Assembly (NCBI GenBank): GCA_947629685.1
Contig: CANREP010000019.1
Coordinates: 1 to 34,978 of the forward strand
From: an uncultured Phascolarctobacterium sp.
GTDB taxonomy: Bacteria; Bacillota; Negativicutes; Acidaminococcales; Acidaminococcaceae
Length of the DNA stretch: 34,978 nt
Reading direction: 5' to 3'
Position 1 is the first letter of the stretch; each line of letters opens with the position of its first letter. Under the pieces are notes generated by a model. It did not search any database and was not told the origin of the DNA. It saw only the letters and a list, made by a program, of their open reading frames with translations. Both the position numbers and the translations under genes were made by a program. Shown here piece by piece: positions 1 to 8,048 of this stretch.

Positions 1-63
1 TACTTTTCCTAAATCGAAATAATAAGACCACGTTGAACCACGTTTTCTTGTGCCGCCTGTCAT
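1..63 (-). CDS. Tyrosine-type site-specific integrase, N-terminal 21 codons (runs off left edge)
   Basis: Reading leftward from an ATG at 63-61, the first codons give MTGGTRKRGSTWSYYFDLGK followed by V, with no stop before the window edge. The pattern T-x-K-R-G-x-T-W-S-Y-Y-x-D-x-G-K is typical of the arm-type DNA-binding N-terminus of phage and ICE tyrosine recombinases in Firmicutes. A purine-rich AAAGGATG lies about 10 bases before the ATG. The catalytic domain would be outside the window, so activity cannot be judged. The gene reads away from the trp operon. Gene remnants lie directly upstream of it (228-589), where an excisionase or other element gene would normally be, which suggests the body of the element has been lost. 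The family call rests on only 21 residues. Confidence 0.7.
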   Translation of the reverse strand, partial: MTGGTRKRGSTWSYYFDLGKV

Positions 64-161
64 TACACTTCATCCTTTCTTGATTTTTGAACCACGGAAT
101 GGTATAATGCAGACAGACCATTTCATGATTCTTTGCAGGTTTCTTGAATTGGTTGCTTTCG

Positions 162-200
162 GAATCCCTGTCTATTGCAGTAGGCGGGGATTCTTTTTTT
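162..200 (+). terminator. Strong orphan intrinsic terminator
   Basis: A 13-bp stem (162-174 with 181-193, including three G-U pairs), loop TTGCAG, is followed directly by seven T residues. On the minus strand there is no U-tract, so it works for plus-strand transcripts. No plus-strand gene is visible to its left. It lies upstream of the leftward integrase and opposite to it. Confidence 0.75.
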
Positions 201-227
201 GCCGTTTTCCGTTGCAGCGGGAAACGG

Positions 228-393
228 TTATTTTTTTCCTTGTCTTTTTTGCTTCTTCCATACTTGATAATCAACGGTATTTTCTATTTCCAGTTGGAAA
301 TCTTCAAATTCCTTCAAATCAAATTCCGTTGATTTACCGCCCTTTGTCAATTCAATAATCGTACTTTCGCCGTCCGGCGAACTATAAGACTGA
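228..393 (-). pseudogene. C-terminal fragment of an unrecognised protein
   Basis: On the minus strand an open frame ends at a TAA at 230-228 and encodes a charged tail beginning near SYSSPDGESTIIELTKGGKS and ending KKQKRQGKK. Reading back to the upstream in-frame stop at 434-432 there is no ATG or GTG, only an internal TTG, so this is a 3' fragment rather than a whole gene. It meets the fragment on the opposite strand near 385-395, which looks like a recombination joint. I do not recognise the family. Its position directly upstream of the integrase suggests it belonged to the same element. Coding status is inferred from the acidic/lysine-rich, coding-like composition. Confidence 0.4.
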
Positions 394-589
394 ACAGCAT
401 ATGAGCAATATAGAAAATGGCAATACAGGAATCAGTTTGTTGACGGCTATTAAAATAAGTAAGCAATTAGGGTGTAGTATAGATAATTTAGTTAATAGAG
501 AAAATGAGGTTGACAAGCAGGAAACTGAACAGATTGATGTTGATGCTTTTATAGAAACGTTAAAAATTTTGCTGAAAAAAATAAAATGA
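359..589 (+). pseudogene. XRE-family HTH regulator, truncated (second half of HTH plus tail)
   Basis: The frame opens after a TAA at 356-358. It encodes TEQHMSNIENGNTGISLLTA, then IKISKQLGCSIDNLV and a charged tail (DKQETEQ...LLKKIK). This matches the recognition helix and following helices of XRE/Cro-type HTH domains, in which S-x-I-E-N-G follows the recognition helix. The first two helices are missing and are replaced by unrelated sequence that belongs to the fragment on the other strand. An ATG at 401 exists, but no ribosome binding site precedes it. Probably a remnant of a phage or ICE repressor. No promoter is evident. Function as a DNA-binding protein is unlikely. Confidence 0.5.
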
Positions 590-717
590 TTTTTGCGTCC
601 GTAGTTGCTGTAAATATTTTTATGTGCTTTTATAAATAAGATAAAATAATTAACTTGTTAAAAAATATACAAAGTTAGCAGAAAATATGTAAAACAATAA
701 AAAAATGTAATTTTTTG

Positions 718-746
718 TTGACGGCTCTTTGAGTAAGTGTTAAAAT
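718..746 (+). promoter_or_regulatory. Sigma-A promoter of the trp operon
   Basis: TTGACG (718-723), a 17-base spacer and TAAAAT (741-746). Just upstream is an A/T inverted repeat, AAAAAAT-GTA-ATTTTTT (700-716), within an A-rich tract that could act as an UP element. Transcription would begin near 753, just ahead of the T-box. The stretch from 590 to 717 is AT-rich and otherwise shows nothing. Confidence 0.75.
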
Positions 747-767
747 TTGTTCAATTTAAAAAAGCAA

Positions 768-1037
768 ACCGTTGAAGCGGAGATAACGGCTAATATGCCT
801 TTACAGAGAGCCTGCGTTGCTGAGAGTCAGGTAAGAAACAGTTTGTCAAATGGACCGCTGAGGGTGCAGTCAAATGCGCGTGAGCGCAGAGTATTCTGCA
901 ACGTGTGGGCATACGTTAGTTGCCGGGGATATGTTGGTATCCTGACAAGTGTACGGCGTCGTGGCCGTGAATCAAGGTGGCACCGCGGATAGAGATTATT
1001 CGTCCTTGACAGAAGATTTTCTGTCAGGGATTTTTTT
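768..1037 (+). promoter_or_regulatory. Tryptophan T-box leader (tRNA-Trp-sensing riboswitch)
   Basis: Stem I is closed by AGCGG (776-780) with CCGCT (855-859). An AGAGAG element is at 805-810, and a UGG specifier codon at 851-853, followed by A, lies just 5' of the closing strand. The conserved T-box sequence AAGGTGGCACCGCGG is at 974-988. An antiterminator can form by TCAAGG (972-977) pairing with CCTTGA (1004-1009). This is mutually exclusive with the terminator stem that also uses 1004-1014. Uncharged tRNA-Trp should therefore permit read-through into trpE. The UGG specifier and the downstream operon agree. Confidence 0.93.
1004..1037 (+). terminator. Regulated terminator of the trp T-box
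   Basis: Stem CCTTGACAGAA (1004-1014) pairs with TTCTGTCAGGG, with loop GAT, followed by A and seven T residues. The 5' arm overlaps the strand needed for the antiterminator, so this is the off state of the T-box. Confidence 0.9.
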
Positions 1038-1088
1038 ATACTCCTTTGGCAGAAGTCAGAGGAGTATTTTTGTTTAGGAGGTAAAACA

Positions 1089-2552
1089 ATGAAATTTTAT
1101 CCGTCGTTTGAAGATGTCAGAAAGATTGCAGCCGAGGGCAAATATAAAGTATTGCCAGTAAGCTGCGAAGTGATGGCTGACATCCGCACACCTATCGAAG
1201 TTTTGAAAGCGTTGAAAAATGTTTCGTCGCACTGCTATATGTTGGAATCGGTTACAGACAATGAGAAATGGGGACGGTATACTTTCCTGGGTTTTGAGCC
1301 TAAATTTGAGGTAACCTGCCTTGACGGCAAAATGAAGATAGGCAGTGTAAGGATGGATACGGATAAACCAGTCAAAGTACTGCGGCAGCTGCTTGATGAT
1401 TATAAAAGTCCGCGGTTTGATTATTTGCCCAGCTTCACCGGCGGGCTGGTAGGCTATTTTGCCTACGATTTTATCAGGTACAGTGAGCCGAAAGCGTATG
1501 TGGAGGTTCAGGACAGTGAAGCATTCAAGGATTTCGATTTGATGTTGTTTGATAAAGTTATTGCCTTTGATAATTACAGGCAGAAAATCATCCTCATTTC
1601 TAATATGTCTTTAGAGAATCCGGAAACGGAATATAATAAAGCGGTTATGGAACTGCGGCAAATGTACGAACTGCTGAAAGAAGGCAGCGCCACAGCGGAT
1701 ACCGGCGGTAAACTTTTAAGCAGGATGGAGCCTTTATTTGCCAAAGAAGAATTTTGCAGCATGGTAGAGCGGGCTAAGCATTATATCAAAGAGGGCGATA
1801 TTTTCCAGATAGTGCTGTCCAATCGTTTGAGCGCCGCCTTTGCCGGCAGTTTGCTGAATACTTATCGTATTTTAAGGACGCTTAATCCGTCGCCGTATAT
1901 GTTTTATTTTTCCGGCACAGATGTAGAAGTAGCGGGAGCGTCGCCGGAGACATTAGTTAAACTGGAAAACGGCGTGCTGCATACTTTCCCGCTGGCAGGA
2001 ACAAGGCCGCGCGGCAAAACGGAAGCAGAGGACTTGGCTTTAGAGCAGGAGCTGCTGCAGGATGAAAAAGAACTGGCTGAGCATAATATGCTGGTGGACT
2101 TAGGCCGTAATGATTTGGGCAGAATAAGTAAATTCGGTAGCGTACAGGTTGAAAAGCTGCATTCTGTTGAGAAGTATTCTCATGTTATGCATATCGGCTC
2201 GACGGTACGAGGCGAGCTGCGCGAAGATTTGGATGCGCTGGATGCCATAGCGGCGGTATTGCCGGCGGGTACTTTATCAGGAGCACCTAAAATCAGAGCC
2301 TGCCAGCTGATTGGCGAATTGGAAAATAATAAGCGCGGCATTTATGGCGGCGCTGTCGGATATATTGATTTTACGGGCAATATGGATACATGCATAGCAA
2401 TCAGGATTGCCTATAAAAAGAATGGCAAAGTATTTGTGCGCAGCGGCGCAGGTATCGTTGCCGATTCGGTGCCTGAAAAAGAGTATCAGGAGTGTTTGAA
2501 TAAGGCGCAGGCCGTACTTAAGGCGCTGCAGCTGGCGGAGGAAGACATATGA
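1089..2552 (+). CDS. trpE: Anthranilate synthase component I
   Basis: Converts chorismate to anthranilate with ammonia delivered by TrpG, the first committed step of tryptophan synthesis. The 487-residue length is normal. An N-terminal regulatory domain contains LESV (52-55), matching the LLES tryptophan-binding element, and NPSPYMFYF (266-274). The chorismate-binding domain has AGTRPRG (303-309), EHNMLVDLGRND (331-342), AGTLSGAPK (393-401) and GAGIVADS (453-460). Feedback inhibition by tryptophan is therefore likely. AGGAGGT at 1076-1082 sits 6 bases before the ATG. First gene of the operon, behind the T-box. Its TGA overlaps the trpG ATG (ATGA). The close relative aminodeoxychorismate synthase PabB is excluded by the operon and by the N-terminal tryptophan-site residues. 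Confidence 0.96.
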   Translation: MKFYPSFEDVRKIAAEGKYKVLPVSCEVMADIRTPIEVLKALKNVSSHCYMLESVTDNEKWGRYTFLGFEPKFEVTCLDGKMKIGSVRMDTDKPVKVLRQLLDDYKSPRFDYLPSFTGGLVGYFAYDFIRYSEPKAYVEVQDSEAFKDFDLMLFDKVIAFDNYRQKIILISNMSLENPETEYNKAVMELRQMYELLKEGSATADTGGKLLSRMEPLFAKEEFCSMVERAKHYIKEGDIFQIVLSNRLSAAFAGSLLNTYRILRTLNPSPYMFYFSGTDVEVAGASPETLVKLENGVLHTFPLAGTRPRGKTEAEDLALEQELLQDEKELAEHNMLVDLGRNDLGRISKFGSVQVEKLHSVEKYSHVMHIGSTVRGELREDLDALDAIAAVLPAGTLSGAPKIRACQLIGELENNKRGIYGGAVGYIDFTGNMDTCIAIRIAYKKNGKVFVRSGAGIVADSVPEKEYQECLNKAQAVLKALQLAEEDI

Positions 2553-3118
2553 TATTACTGATAGATAATTATGACAGTTTCTCCTATAATCTGTATCAGA
2601 TGGTGGGAGAGCTGGCTGAAAACATTAAAGTGATCCGTAATGATGAGCTTAGCGTCGAACAGATAGCAAGTTTACAGCCGGAGAAAATCATTCTTTCACC
2701 CGGGCCGGGCAGACCAGAAAATGCCGGCGTCATTATGGAGTGCATTAAAAGTTTAGGCAACAAGATACCTGTTTTGGGAGTGTGCCTTGGGCATCAGGCT
2801 ATTTGCGCAGCATTTGGAGGTAAGATCGTGTATGCGCCGGAACTTATGCATGGTAAGCAGTCTATGGTAAATTTCCGGCTCAGTTGTCCGCTGTTTGCGG
2901 GTTGTGCGGCAAAATCGCCTGTGGCGCGGTACCATTCGCTGCTGGCTGACAGGGAGACGCTGCCGGAATGCCTGACGATTATTGCCGATACCGATGACGG
3001 CCTGGTGATGGGTGTGCAGCATAGAGAAATGCCGATATTTGGGGTGCAGTTTCATCCTGAGTCTATTATGACGCCGCAAGGCAAAATGATATTGAAAAAT
3101 TTTATTGCGTTGAAATGA
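2549..3118 (+). CDS. trpG: Anthranilate synthase component II (glutamine amidotransferase)
   Basis: Class I glutamine amidotransferase that supplies ammonia to TrpE. Residues: [10 protein letters not shown] (6-15), SPGPGRP (50-56), nucleophile Cys79 in GVCLGHQ, and His169/Glu171 in FHPES, so the catalytic triad is complete. It is 189 residues long with no fused phosphoribosyltransferase domain; trpD is separate. The start overlaps the trpE stop by 4 bases, indicating translational coupling and equal stoichiometry with TrpE. Such subunits can also serve PabB in folate synthesis; no pabB is seen here, so shared use cannot be judged. Confidence 0.95.
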   Translation: MILLIDNYDSFSYNLYQMVGELAENIKVIRNDELSVEQIASLQPEKIILSPGPGRPENAGVIMECIKSLGNKIPVLGVCLGHQAICAAFGGKIVYAPELMHGKQSMVNFRLSCPLFAGCAAKSPVARYHSLLADRETLPECLTIIADTDDGLVMGVQHREMPIFGVQFHPESIMTPQGKMILKNFIALK

Positions 3119-3128
3119 GGGGATTTGC

Positions 3129-4160
3129 ATGATTAAAGAAGCGATTGTAAAAATAGTAAACAAAGAGGATTTAAGTTTTGACGAAGCGTATACGGTAATG
3201 AATGAGATTATGAGCGGACAGACTACGCCGACACAGAATTCGGCGTTTTTGGCAGCATTATCTACCAAAAGTACCAGGGCGGAGACCACCAGCGAGATTG
3301 CCGGCTGTGCTGCGGCAATGCGCGACCATGCTACTAAACTGGTAACGGATATGGATTTGTTTGAAATAGTGGGCACAGGCGGGGATAATTCCCAGAGCTT
3401 TAATATTTCCACTACGTCGGCGCTGGTTGCGGCAGCAGGCGGTATGAAAGTGGCCAAGCACGGCAACAGGGCGGCTTCTTCCAAATGCGGGACGGCAGAT
3501 TGTCTGGAAGCTTTAGGAGTAAATATTGAGCAAAGCCCGCAAAGATGCCTGGAGCTGCTGCAGGAAGTAGGGATGTGCTTTTTCTTCGCTCAGAAATATC
3601 ATACGTCAATGAAATATGTAGGGGCAATCCGCAAAGAACTGGGTTTTCGTACCGTGTTCAATATACTGGGGCCGCTGACTAATCCAGGCAGTCCAAGAAT
3701 GCAGCTTTTGGGCGTCTACGACGAATACCTGGTAGAGCCGTTGGCACAGGTACTTATCGACCTTGGCGTACGGCGCGGCATGGTAGTATACGGACAGGAC
3801 AAGCTGGATGAGATTTCCATGAGCGCGCCGACTACGGTCTGTGAATTTAAAGACGGCTGGTTTAAATCTTATACAATCCAGCCGGAAGACTTTGGTTTTG
3901 CACGCTGCACAAAAGAAGAACTTGTTGGCGGGACACCGCAGGAAAACGCAGCTATTACCCTTGCTATTTTGCAAGGAAAGGAACATGGGCCGAAAAGGAA
4001 TACCGTACTGATGAATGCCGGGGCTTCGCTTTATATCGGCGGCAAGGCAGAAAGCTTCGCGAAAGGAGTAGAACTGGCTGCACAGCTGATTGATTCAGGC
4101 AGTGCGCTGGCAACGTTGCATAAATTTATCGAGGTCAGCAACAGGACGGAGGTATGCTGA
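3129..4160 (+). CDS. trpD: Anthranilate phosphoribosyltransferase
   Basis: Transfers the phosphoribosyl group of PRPP to anthranilate. The 343-residue protein has the family signatures GTGGD (82-86, PRPP pyrophosphate loop), NIST (92-95), [12 protein letters not shown] (110-121), [16 protein letters not shown] (163-178) and GPLTNPG (181-187). It starts 10 bases after trpG, with GAGGGG at the trpG stop acting as the ribosome binding site. Its TGA overlaps the preferred trpC ATG. No anomalies seen. Confidence 0.96.
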   Translation: MIKEAIVKIVNKEDLSFDEAYTVMNEIMSGQTTPTQNSAFLAALSTKSTRAETTSEIAGCAAAMRDHATKLVTDMDLFEIVGTGGDNSQSFNISTTSALVAAAGGMKVAKHGNRAASSKCGTADCLEALGVNIEQSPQRCLELLQEVGMCFFFAQKYHTSMKYVGAIRKELGFRTVFNILGPLTNPGSPRMQLLGVYDEYLVEPLAQVLIDLGVRRGMVVYGQDKLDEISMSAPTTVCEFKDGWFKSYTIQPEDFGFARCTKEELVGGTPQENAAITLAILQGKEHGPKRNTVLMNAGASLYIGGKAESFAKGVELAAQLIDSGSALATLHKFIEVSNRTEVC

Positions 4161-4939
4161 TGAATATTTTAAAAGAAATTGCCGTTCACGCTGCTCTGCG
4201 GGTGCGGCAGGCGGAAAGCAATTTGCCGATAGAAGTGTTAAGGGAGCAGGCTTTAGCGTTACCGGGCAAAGAGTTTGCTTTTGAGAAAGCTTTGCGTAAG
4301 CCGGAACTGGCTTTTATCTGCGAATGCAAAAAGGCGTCGCCGTCTAAAGGGATTATTGCTGAAGATTTTCCATATCTGCAGATTGCTTTAGAATATGAAC
4401 GGGCCGGCGGCGAATGTATCTCGGTATTGACGGAGCCTAAGTGGTTTCTGGGCAGCGGCCGCTATTTGCAAGAGATTGCAGCTGCGGTGTCCATACCATG
4501 TCTGCGCAAGGATTTTGTTGTATCTCCGTATATGGTTTATGAAGCCAGAATTTTTGGAGCAGCCGCTGTGCTGCTGATTTGCTCGCTTTTGACAGAGCAG
4601 GAGCTGGCAGCCTATATAAAAATCTGTGACAGTATGGGGATGTCGGCACTGGTAGAAGCGCATGATGAAGCTGAGGTACAGATGGCTGTACGGGCTGGCG
4701 CAAGGCTTATCGGGGTTAATAACAGAAACCTTCAAGATTTTTCCGTAGATATGGAAAACAGCCGCAGGCTCAGAGAGCTGGTGCCTCCCGAGACGTTATT
4801 TGTCGCTGAAAGCGGGGTAAAAAGCGCCGCTGATGTGCAAAAGCTGCGGGAAATAGGCGTTGATGCCGTACTGGTAGGCGAGGCGCTGATGCGTGCTGCT
4901 GATCGTAGCGCCATGTTGAGAGAGTTACGGGGATTGTGA
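4160..4939 (+). CDS. trpC: Indole-3-glycerol phosphate synthase
   Basis: Closes the indole ring from carboxyphenylaminodeoxyribulose phosphate. A TIM-barrel protein of 259 residues. Motifs (numbered from the chosen start) are ECKKASPSKG (55-64), RKDF (116-119), LVEAH with Glu166, GVNNRNL (185-191), and ESGVKS (217-222), so the catalytic Lys and Glu positions are present. Two ATGs compete, 4154 and 4160. GGAGG at 4148-4152 is only 1 base from the first but 7 from the second, so 4160 is chosen, giving a TGATG-type overlap with trpD. A separate trpF follows, so this is not the fused TrpCF form. Confidence 0.95.
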   Translation: MNILKEIAVHAALRVRQAESNLPIEVLREQALALPGKEFAFEKALRKPELAFICECKKASPSKGIIAEDFPYLQIALEYERAGGECISVLTEPKWFLGSGRYLQEIAAAVSIPCLRKDFVVSPYMVYEARIFGAAAVLLICSLLTEQELAAYIKICDSMGMSALVEAHDEAEVQMAVRAGARLIGVNNRNLQDFSVDMENSRRLRELVPPETLFVAESGVKSAADVQKLREIGVDAVLVGEALMRAADRSAMLRELRGL

Positions 4940-5544
4940 TGACGAAGATAAAATTATGCGGATTGAAAACATCTGCTGATATAACTGCCGCTAATGCGGT
5001 GCAGCCGGAGTATATCGGGTTTGTCTTTGCTGACCAAAGCAGGCGTTATATTACGCCGCAGGCAGCGGCAGCGCTGCGCAGGCAGCTGGACAGCGGGATA
5101 AGCGCCGTAGGCGTTTTTGTAAATGCGCCAGTTGAATTTGTGGCGTCGCTGCTTGAGCAGGGCACAATCGATATGGCGCAGCTGCATGGAGCAGAAGATG
5201 AAGAGTATATCGCTGCGCTCCGGCAGCGGACAAACAAAAAGCTTATCAAGGCTTTCAGAGTGGGGCGGGCAGACGATTTGCAGGCTGCTGCCAGCTGCAG
5301 CGCTGATTATATATTGCTGGATTCAGGCAGCGGCGGCACGGGGCAATGCTTTGACTGGGAGTTGCTGCAGGCTTTTGTCAGACCGTATTTTCTGGCCGGC
5401 GGCCTGGACAGCGCTAATGTAGGAGCGGCCGTGCGCAAGCTGCGGCCCTATGCTGTAGACGTCAGCTCGGGCATTGAAACCGGCGGCAGGAAAGATCATG
5501 CAAAAATGGCTGCATTTATCAATGCAGTACGCAATAAATTGTGA
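4939..5544 (+). CDS. trpF: Phosphoribosylanthranilate isomerase
   Basis: Catalyses the Amadori rearrangement of phosphoribosylanthranilate. The 201-residue TIM barrel has the general base Cys7 in KLCGLK and the acid Asp128 in LLDSGSGGTG, with the phosphate-binding FLAGGL and VDVSSGIE near the C-terminus. Start choice: the ATG at 4939 overlaps the trpC TGA and follows a GGGG. A GTG at 4936 is also in frame but less likely. Unfused and of normal length. Confidence 0.94.
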   Translation: MTKIKLCGLKTSADITAANAVQPEYIGFVFADQSRRYITPQAAAALRRQLDSGISAVGVFVNAPVEFVASLLEQGTIDMAQLHGAEDEEYIAALRQRTNKKLIKAFRVGRADDLQAAASCSADYILLDSGSGGTGQCFDWELLQAFVRPYFLAGGLDSANVGAAVRKLRPYAVDVSSGIETGGRKDHAKMAAFINAVRNKL

Positions 5545-5559
5545 AGGGATGTAGGAACA

Positions 5560-6750
5560 ATGACGAATCAGAAGGGCAGATTTGGTATCCATGGCGGACA
5601 GTATATACCTGAAACGCTGATGAATGCCGTAACAGAGCTGGAAAAGGCGTATGAATATTATAAAAATGATCCTGCTTTCAAACAGGAACTGGCAGAGCTG
5701 TTCAATGAATATGCTGGCAGGCCTTCAAGACTGTATTATGCAGAGAAGATGACGAAGGATCTTGGCGGCGCTAAAATCTATCTGAAACGCGAAGACCTTA
5801 ACCATACTGGGGCTCATAAAATCAATAACGTCCTGGGGCAGGCGCTGCTGGCCAAAAAAATGGGCAAGACCAGGCTGATTGCCGAGACTGGCGCTGGTCA
5901 GCACGGCGTAGCTACGGCAACGGCGGCCGCGCTGATGGATATGGAATGCGTAGTGTTTATGGGGCAAGAAGATACTATCAGGCAGGCGCTGAATGTGTAC
6001 AGGATGAAGCTACTGGGCGCGACGGTAGTGCCTGTCAGCAGCGGCACCGGCACTTTGAAGGATGCTGTTTCTGAAGCGCTGCGTGAGTGGACGACAAGGA
6101 TAGATGACACGCATTACTGTTTGGGGTCTGTGATGGGACCGCATCCTTTTCCGACTATCGTGCGTGATTTTCAGGCAGTAATCTCGCAGGAAATCAAAGA
6201 ACAGCTGCTGGCTAAGGAGCACAAACTGCCAGATGTAGTTGTTGCCTGCGTCGGCGGCGGTTCCAATGCTATCGGCAGTTTCTATAATTTTATTAACGAT
6301 AAAGAAGTAAGACTGATTGGCTGCGAAGCTGCCGGCAGAGGCATCGATACCTACGAAACTGCCGCTACGGTCAATACTGGCAGAGTAGGCATCTTCCACG
6401 GTATGAAATCTTATTTCTGTCAGGACCAGTACGGTCAGATTGCACCGGTATATTCTATTTCTGCCGGTCTTGATTATCCTGGCATAGGGCCGGAGCACGC
6501 TTATCTGCACGATATCGGCAGGGCGGAATATGTGCCGGTAACAGATGAAGAGGCCGTCTGCGCTTTTGAATATCTGGCGCGTATGGAAGGCATTATTCCG
6601 GCTATCGAATCGGCTCACGCCGTAGCTTACGCCATGAAACTTGCTCCGCAGCTGCGGCCGGATCAGATCATGGTCATTACATTATCCGGCAGAGGCGACA
6701 AAGACTGTGCCGCTATTGCCAGATACAGAGGAGAGAATATCAATGAGTAA
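5560..6750 (+). CDS. trpB: Tryptophan synthase beta chain
   Basis: PLP enzyme condensing indole with serine. The 396-residue length fits the TrpB1 type. PLP lysine Lys87 is in HTGAHKINN, Glu109 in AETGAGQHG, and the phosphate loop GGGSN spans 232-236. GIGPEHAYL and LSGRGDKD occur in the C-terminal part. The beta-chain elements contacting the alpha subunit appear intact. It begins 15 bases after trpF with a TAGGA ribosome binding site. Its stop codon overlaps the trpA start by 8 bases, coupling the two subunits of the alpha2-beta2 complex. Confidence 0.96.
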   Translation: MTNQKGRFGIHGGQYIPETLMNAVTELEKAYEYYKNDPAFKQELAELFNEYAGRPSRLYYAEKMTKDLGGAKIYLKREDLNHTGAHKINNVLGQALLAKKMGKTRLIAETGAGQHGVATATAAALMDMECVVFMGQEDTIRQALNVYRMKLLGATVVPVSSGTGTLKDAVSEALREWTTRIDDTHYCLGSVMGPHPFPTIVRDFQAVISQEIKEQLLAKEHKLPDVVVACVGGGSNAIGSFYNFINDKEVRLIGCEAAGRGIDTYETAATVNTGRVGIFHGMKSYFCQDQYGQIAPVYSISAGLDYPGIGPEHAYLHDIGRAEYVPVTDEEAVCAFEYLARMEGIIPAIESAHAVAYAMKLAPQLRPDQIMVITLSGRGDKDCAAIARYRGENINE

Positions 6751-7513
6751 AATACAATCTGCATTTGCAAACGGAAAAGCTTTTATCGCCTTCATTACCT
6801 GTGGCGACCCTGACCTGGAAACAACGGAAGCTGCTGTGTGTGCAGCAGCGGCTAACGGCGCCGACCTTATCGAGCTTGGCATCCCTTTTTCTGACCCGAC
6901 CGCGGAAGGACCGGTAATCCAAGGCGCAAATCTCAGGGCTTTAAAAGGCGGCGTGACTACGGATAAAATTTTTGCCATGGTAGAAAACTTGCGTAAAAAA
7001 GTCAGCATACCAATGGTTTTTATGACTTATGCTAACGTAGTATTTTCCTACGGGGCAGAAAGATTTATTTCTCGATGCGCAGCAATAGGCATTGACGGGC
7101 TTATCCTGCCGGATATTCCCTTCGAAGAGAAAGAGGAATTCCTGCCTATCTGTAAAATGCATGGAATAGACCTTATTTCGATGATTGCGCCTACTTCTGC
7201 CGACAGGATTGCTATGATTGCCAAAGAGGCGGAAGGCTTTCTCTATATCGTTTCCAGCCTTGGGGTTACGGGTACCAGGACGGAGATTACTACAGACCTT
7301 GCTTCCATGGTAAAGATTGTGCGGCAGAATACTTCTGTGCCCTGCGCTATCGGTTTTGGTATTGCCGAGCCTGAGCAGGCGCGGCATATGGCAGTCTTTG
7401 CCGACGGGGTAATCGTAGGTTCCGCCATTATCAAGCTGCTGGCAAAATATGGCAGGCAGGCCCCGCCCTATGTGGGTGATTATATCAAGAAAATGAAAGA
7501 TGCCATCCGCTGA
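6743..7513 (+). CDS. trpA: Tryptophan synthase alpha chain
   Basis: Cleaves indole-3-glycerol phosphate to indole, which is channelled to TrpB. 256 residues from the ATG at 6743, chosen because AGAGGAGAG precedes it and MSKIQSAF is a normal TrpA N-terminus; longer in-frame starts lie inside trpB. The catalytic Glu44 is in [10 protein letters not shown]. The position of the second catalytic acid (Asp60 of the Salmonella enzyme, ADGP) is Glu55 here, in AEGP, a conservative variant. [28 protein letters not shown] and GVIVGSAI complete the barrel. Last gene of the operon. No clear terminator follows it. Confidence 0.95.
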   Translation: MSKIQSAFANGKAFIAFITCGDPDLETTEAAVCAAAANGADLIELGIPFSDPTAEGPVIQGANLRALKGGVTTDKIFAMVENLRKKVSIPMVFMTYANVVFSYGAERFISRCAAIGIDGLILPDIPFEEKEEFLPICKMHGIDLISMIAPTSADRIAMIAKEAEGFLYIVSSLGVTGTRTEITTDLASMVKIVRQNTSVPCAIGFGIAEPEQARHMAVFADGVIVGSAIIKLLAKYGRQAPPYVGDYIKKMKDAIR

Positions 7514-7521
7514 GAGAATTT

Positions 7522-7550
7522 TTGGCAGCCGGCAGTTATTATGTTATAAT
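7522..7550 (+). promoter_or_regulatory. Promoter of the deformylase gene
   Basis: TTGGCA (7522-7527), 17-base spacer, TATAAT (7545-7550), ending 36 bases before the deformylase ATG. It follows the trpA stop closely, so the gene may be transcribed both from here and by read-through from trp. Confidence 0.65.
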
Positions 7551-7586
7551 CAGAAGCATACACGATTAAGATAAGGACGTAATGAG

Positions 7587-7997
7587 ATGGTCAGAGACAT
7601 TGTAAAAGATATGTTTTTCCTGGCACAGAAGTCAGAACCTGCTACGGCTAAAGACAAAAAAATAATTGTTGATTTGCTTGATACCCTGCAAGCTAACAGC
7701 GAGCGCTGCGTGGGTATGGCCGCCAATATGATTGGCGAGCGCAAACGTATTATTGCGATTGCCTTAGGTAAAGGCTATTTAGTGATGCTGAATCCGGTTA
7801 TCCTTAAACAGGAAGCTCCCTATGAAACAGAAGAAGGCTGCCTGTCTTTGGCGGGAACACGTCCTGCAACACGCTATGCAAGGATAGAGGTAGAGTTTCA
7901 GGACAGCAAGCTGCGTAAACGCCGGGAAACTTTTGATGGATTTACAGCCCAGATTATTCAGCATGAATGCGACCATCTGGAAGGCATCTTGATTTAA
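7587..7997 (+). CDS. def: Peptide deformylase family protein with variant motif I
   Basis: Peptide deformylases remove the formyl group from nascent N-terminal methionine. The metal site is present: Cys85 in EGCLSL and His126/His130 in QHECDH, with catalytic Glu127. Motif I, normally G-x-G-x-A-A-x-Q, reads VGMAANMIG here, so the usual oxyanion-stabilising Gln is Met48. At 136 residues it is at the short end of the family. From memory, short gut-Firmicute deformylases share the CVGMAANMIG form, so this looks like a subfamily rather than a mutation. It may be an auxiliary deformylase or have a related hydrolase role. Its own promoter lies upstream and a bidirectional terminator downstream. Confidence 0.8.
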   Translation: MVRDIVKDMFFLAQKSEPATAKDKKIIVDLLDTLQANSERCVGMAANMIGERKRIIAIALGKGYLVMLNPVILKQEAPYETEEGCLSLAGTRPATRYARIEVEFQDSKLRKRRETFDGFTAQIIQHECDHLEGILI

Positions 7998-7998
7998 C

Positions 7999-8042
7999 AA
8001 AAAATCCCTGTACGCTCTTAAGAAGCATACAGGGATTTTTTT
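7999..8042 (+). terminator. Bidirectional terminator between def and ilvA
   Basis: AATCCCTGTA (8003-8012) pairs with TACAGGGATT (8028-8037), flanked by A5-6 on the left and T7 on the right. The symmetry lets it end def on the plus strand and the convergent ilvA on the minus strand. Confidence 0.88.
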
Positions 8043-8048
8043 GTTATT

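Noticed and set aside
26-45. Direct repeat CCACGTT-GAA-CCACGTT
   Set aside because: It lies in the integrase coding region and is explained by codons for R-G-S-T-W; too short to call an att core.
50-358. Overlapping plus-strand open frames of 102 and 62 codons
   Set aside because: They are antisense to the integrase start and the minus-strand fragment, contain the terminator, and have hydrophobic low-complexity products without ribosome binding sites.
747-992. Open frame of 81 codons upstream of trpE
   Set aside because: It lies wholly inside the T-box leader and has no ribosome binding site; the RNA structure explains the sequence.
2753-3484. Long minus-strand open frame of 243 codons across trpG and trpD
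   Set aside because: Antisense shadow of strongly conserved genes; no start signal and no recognisable product.
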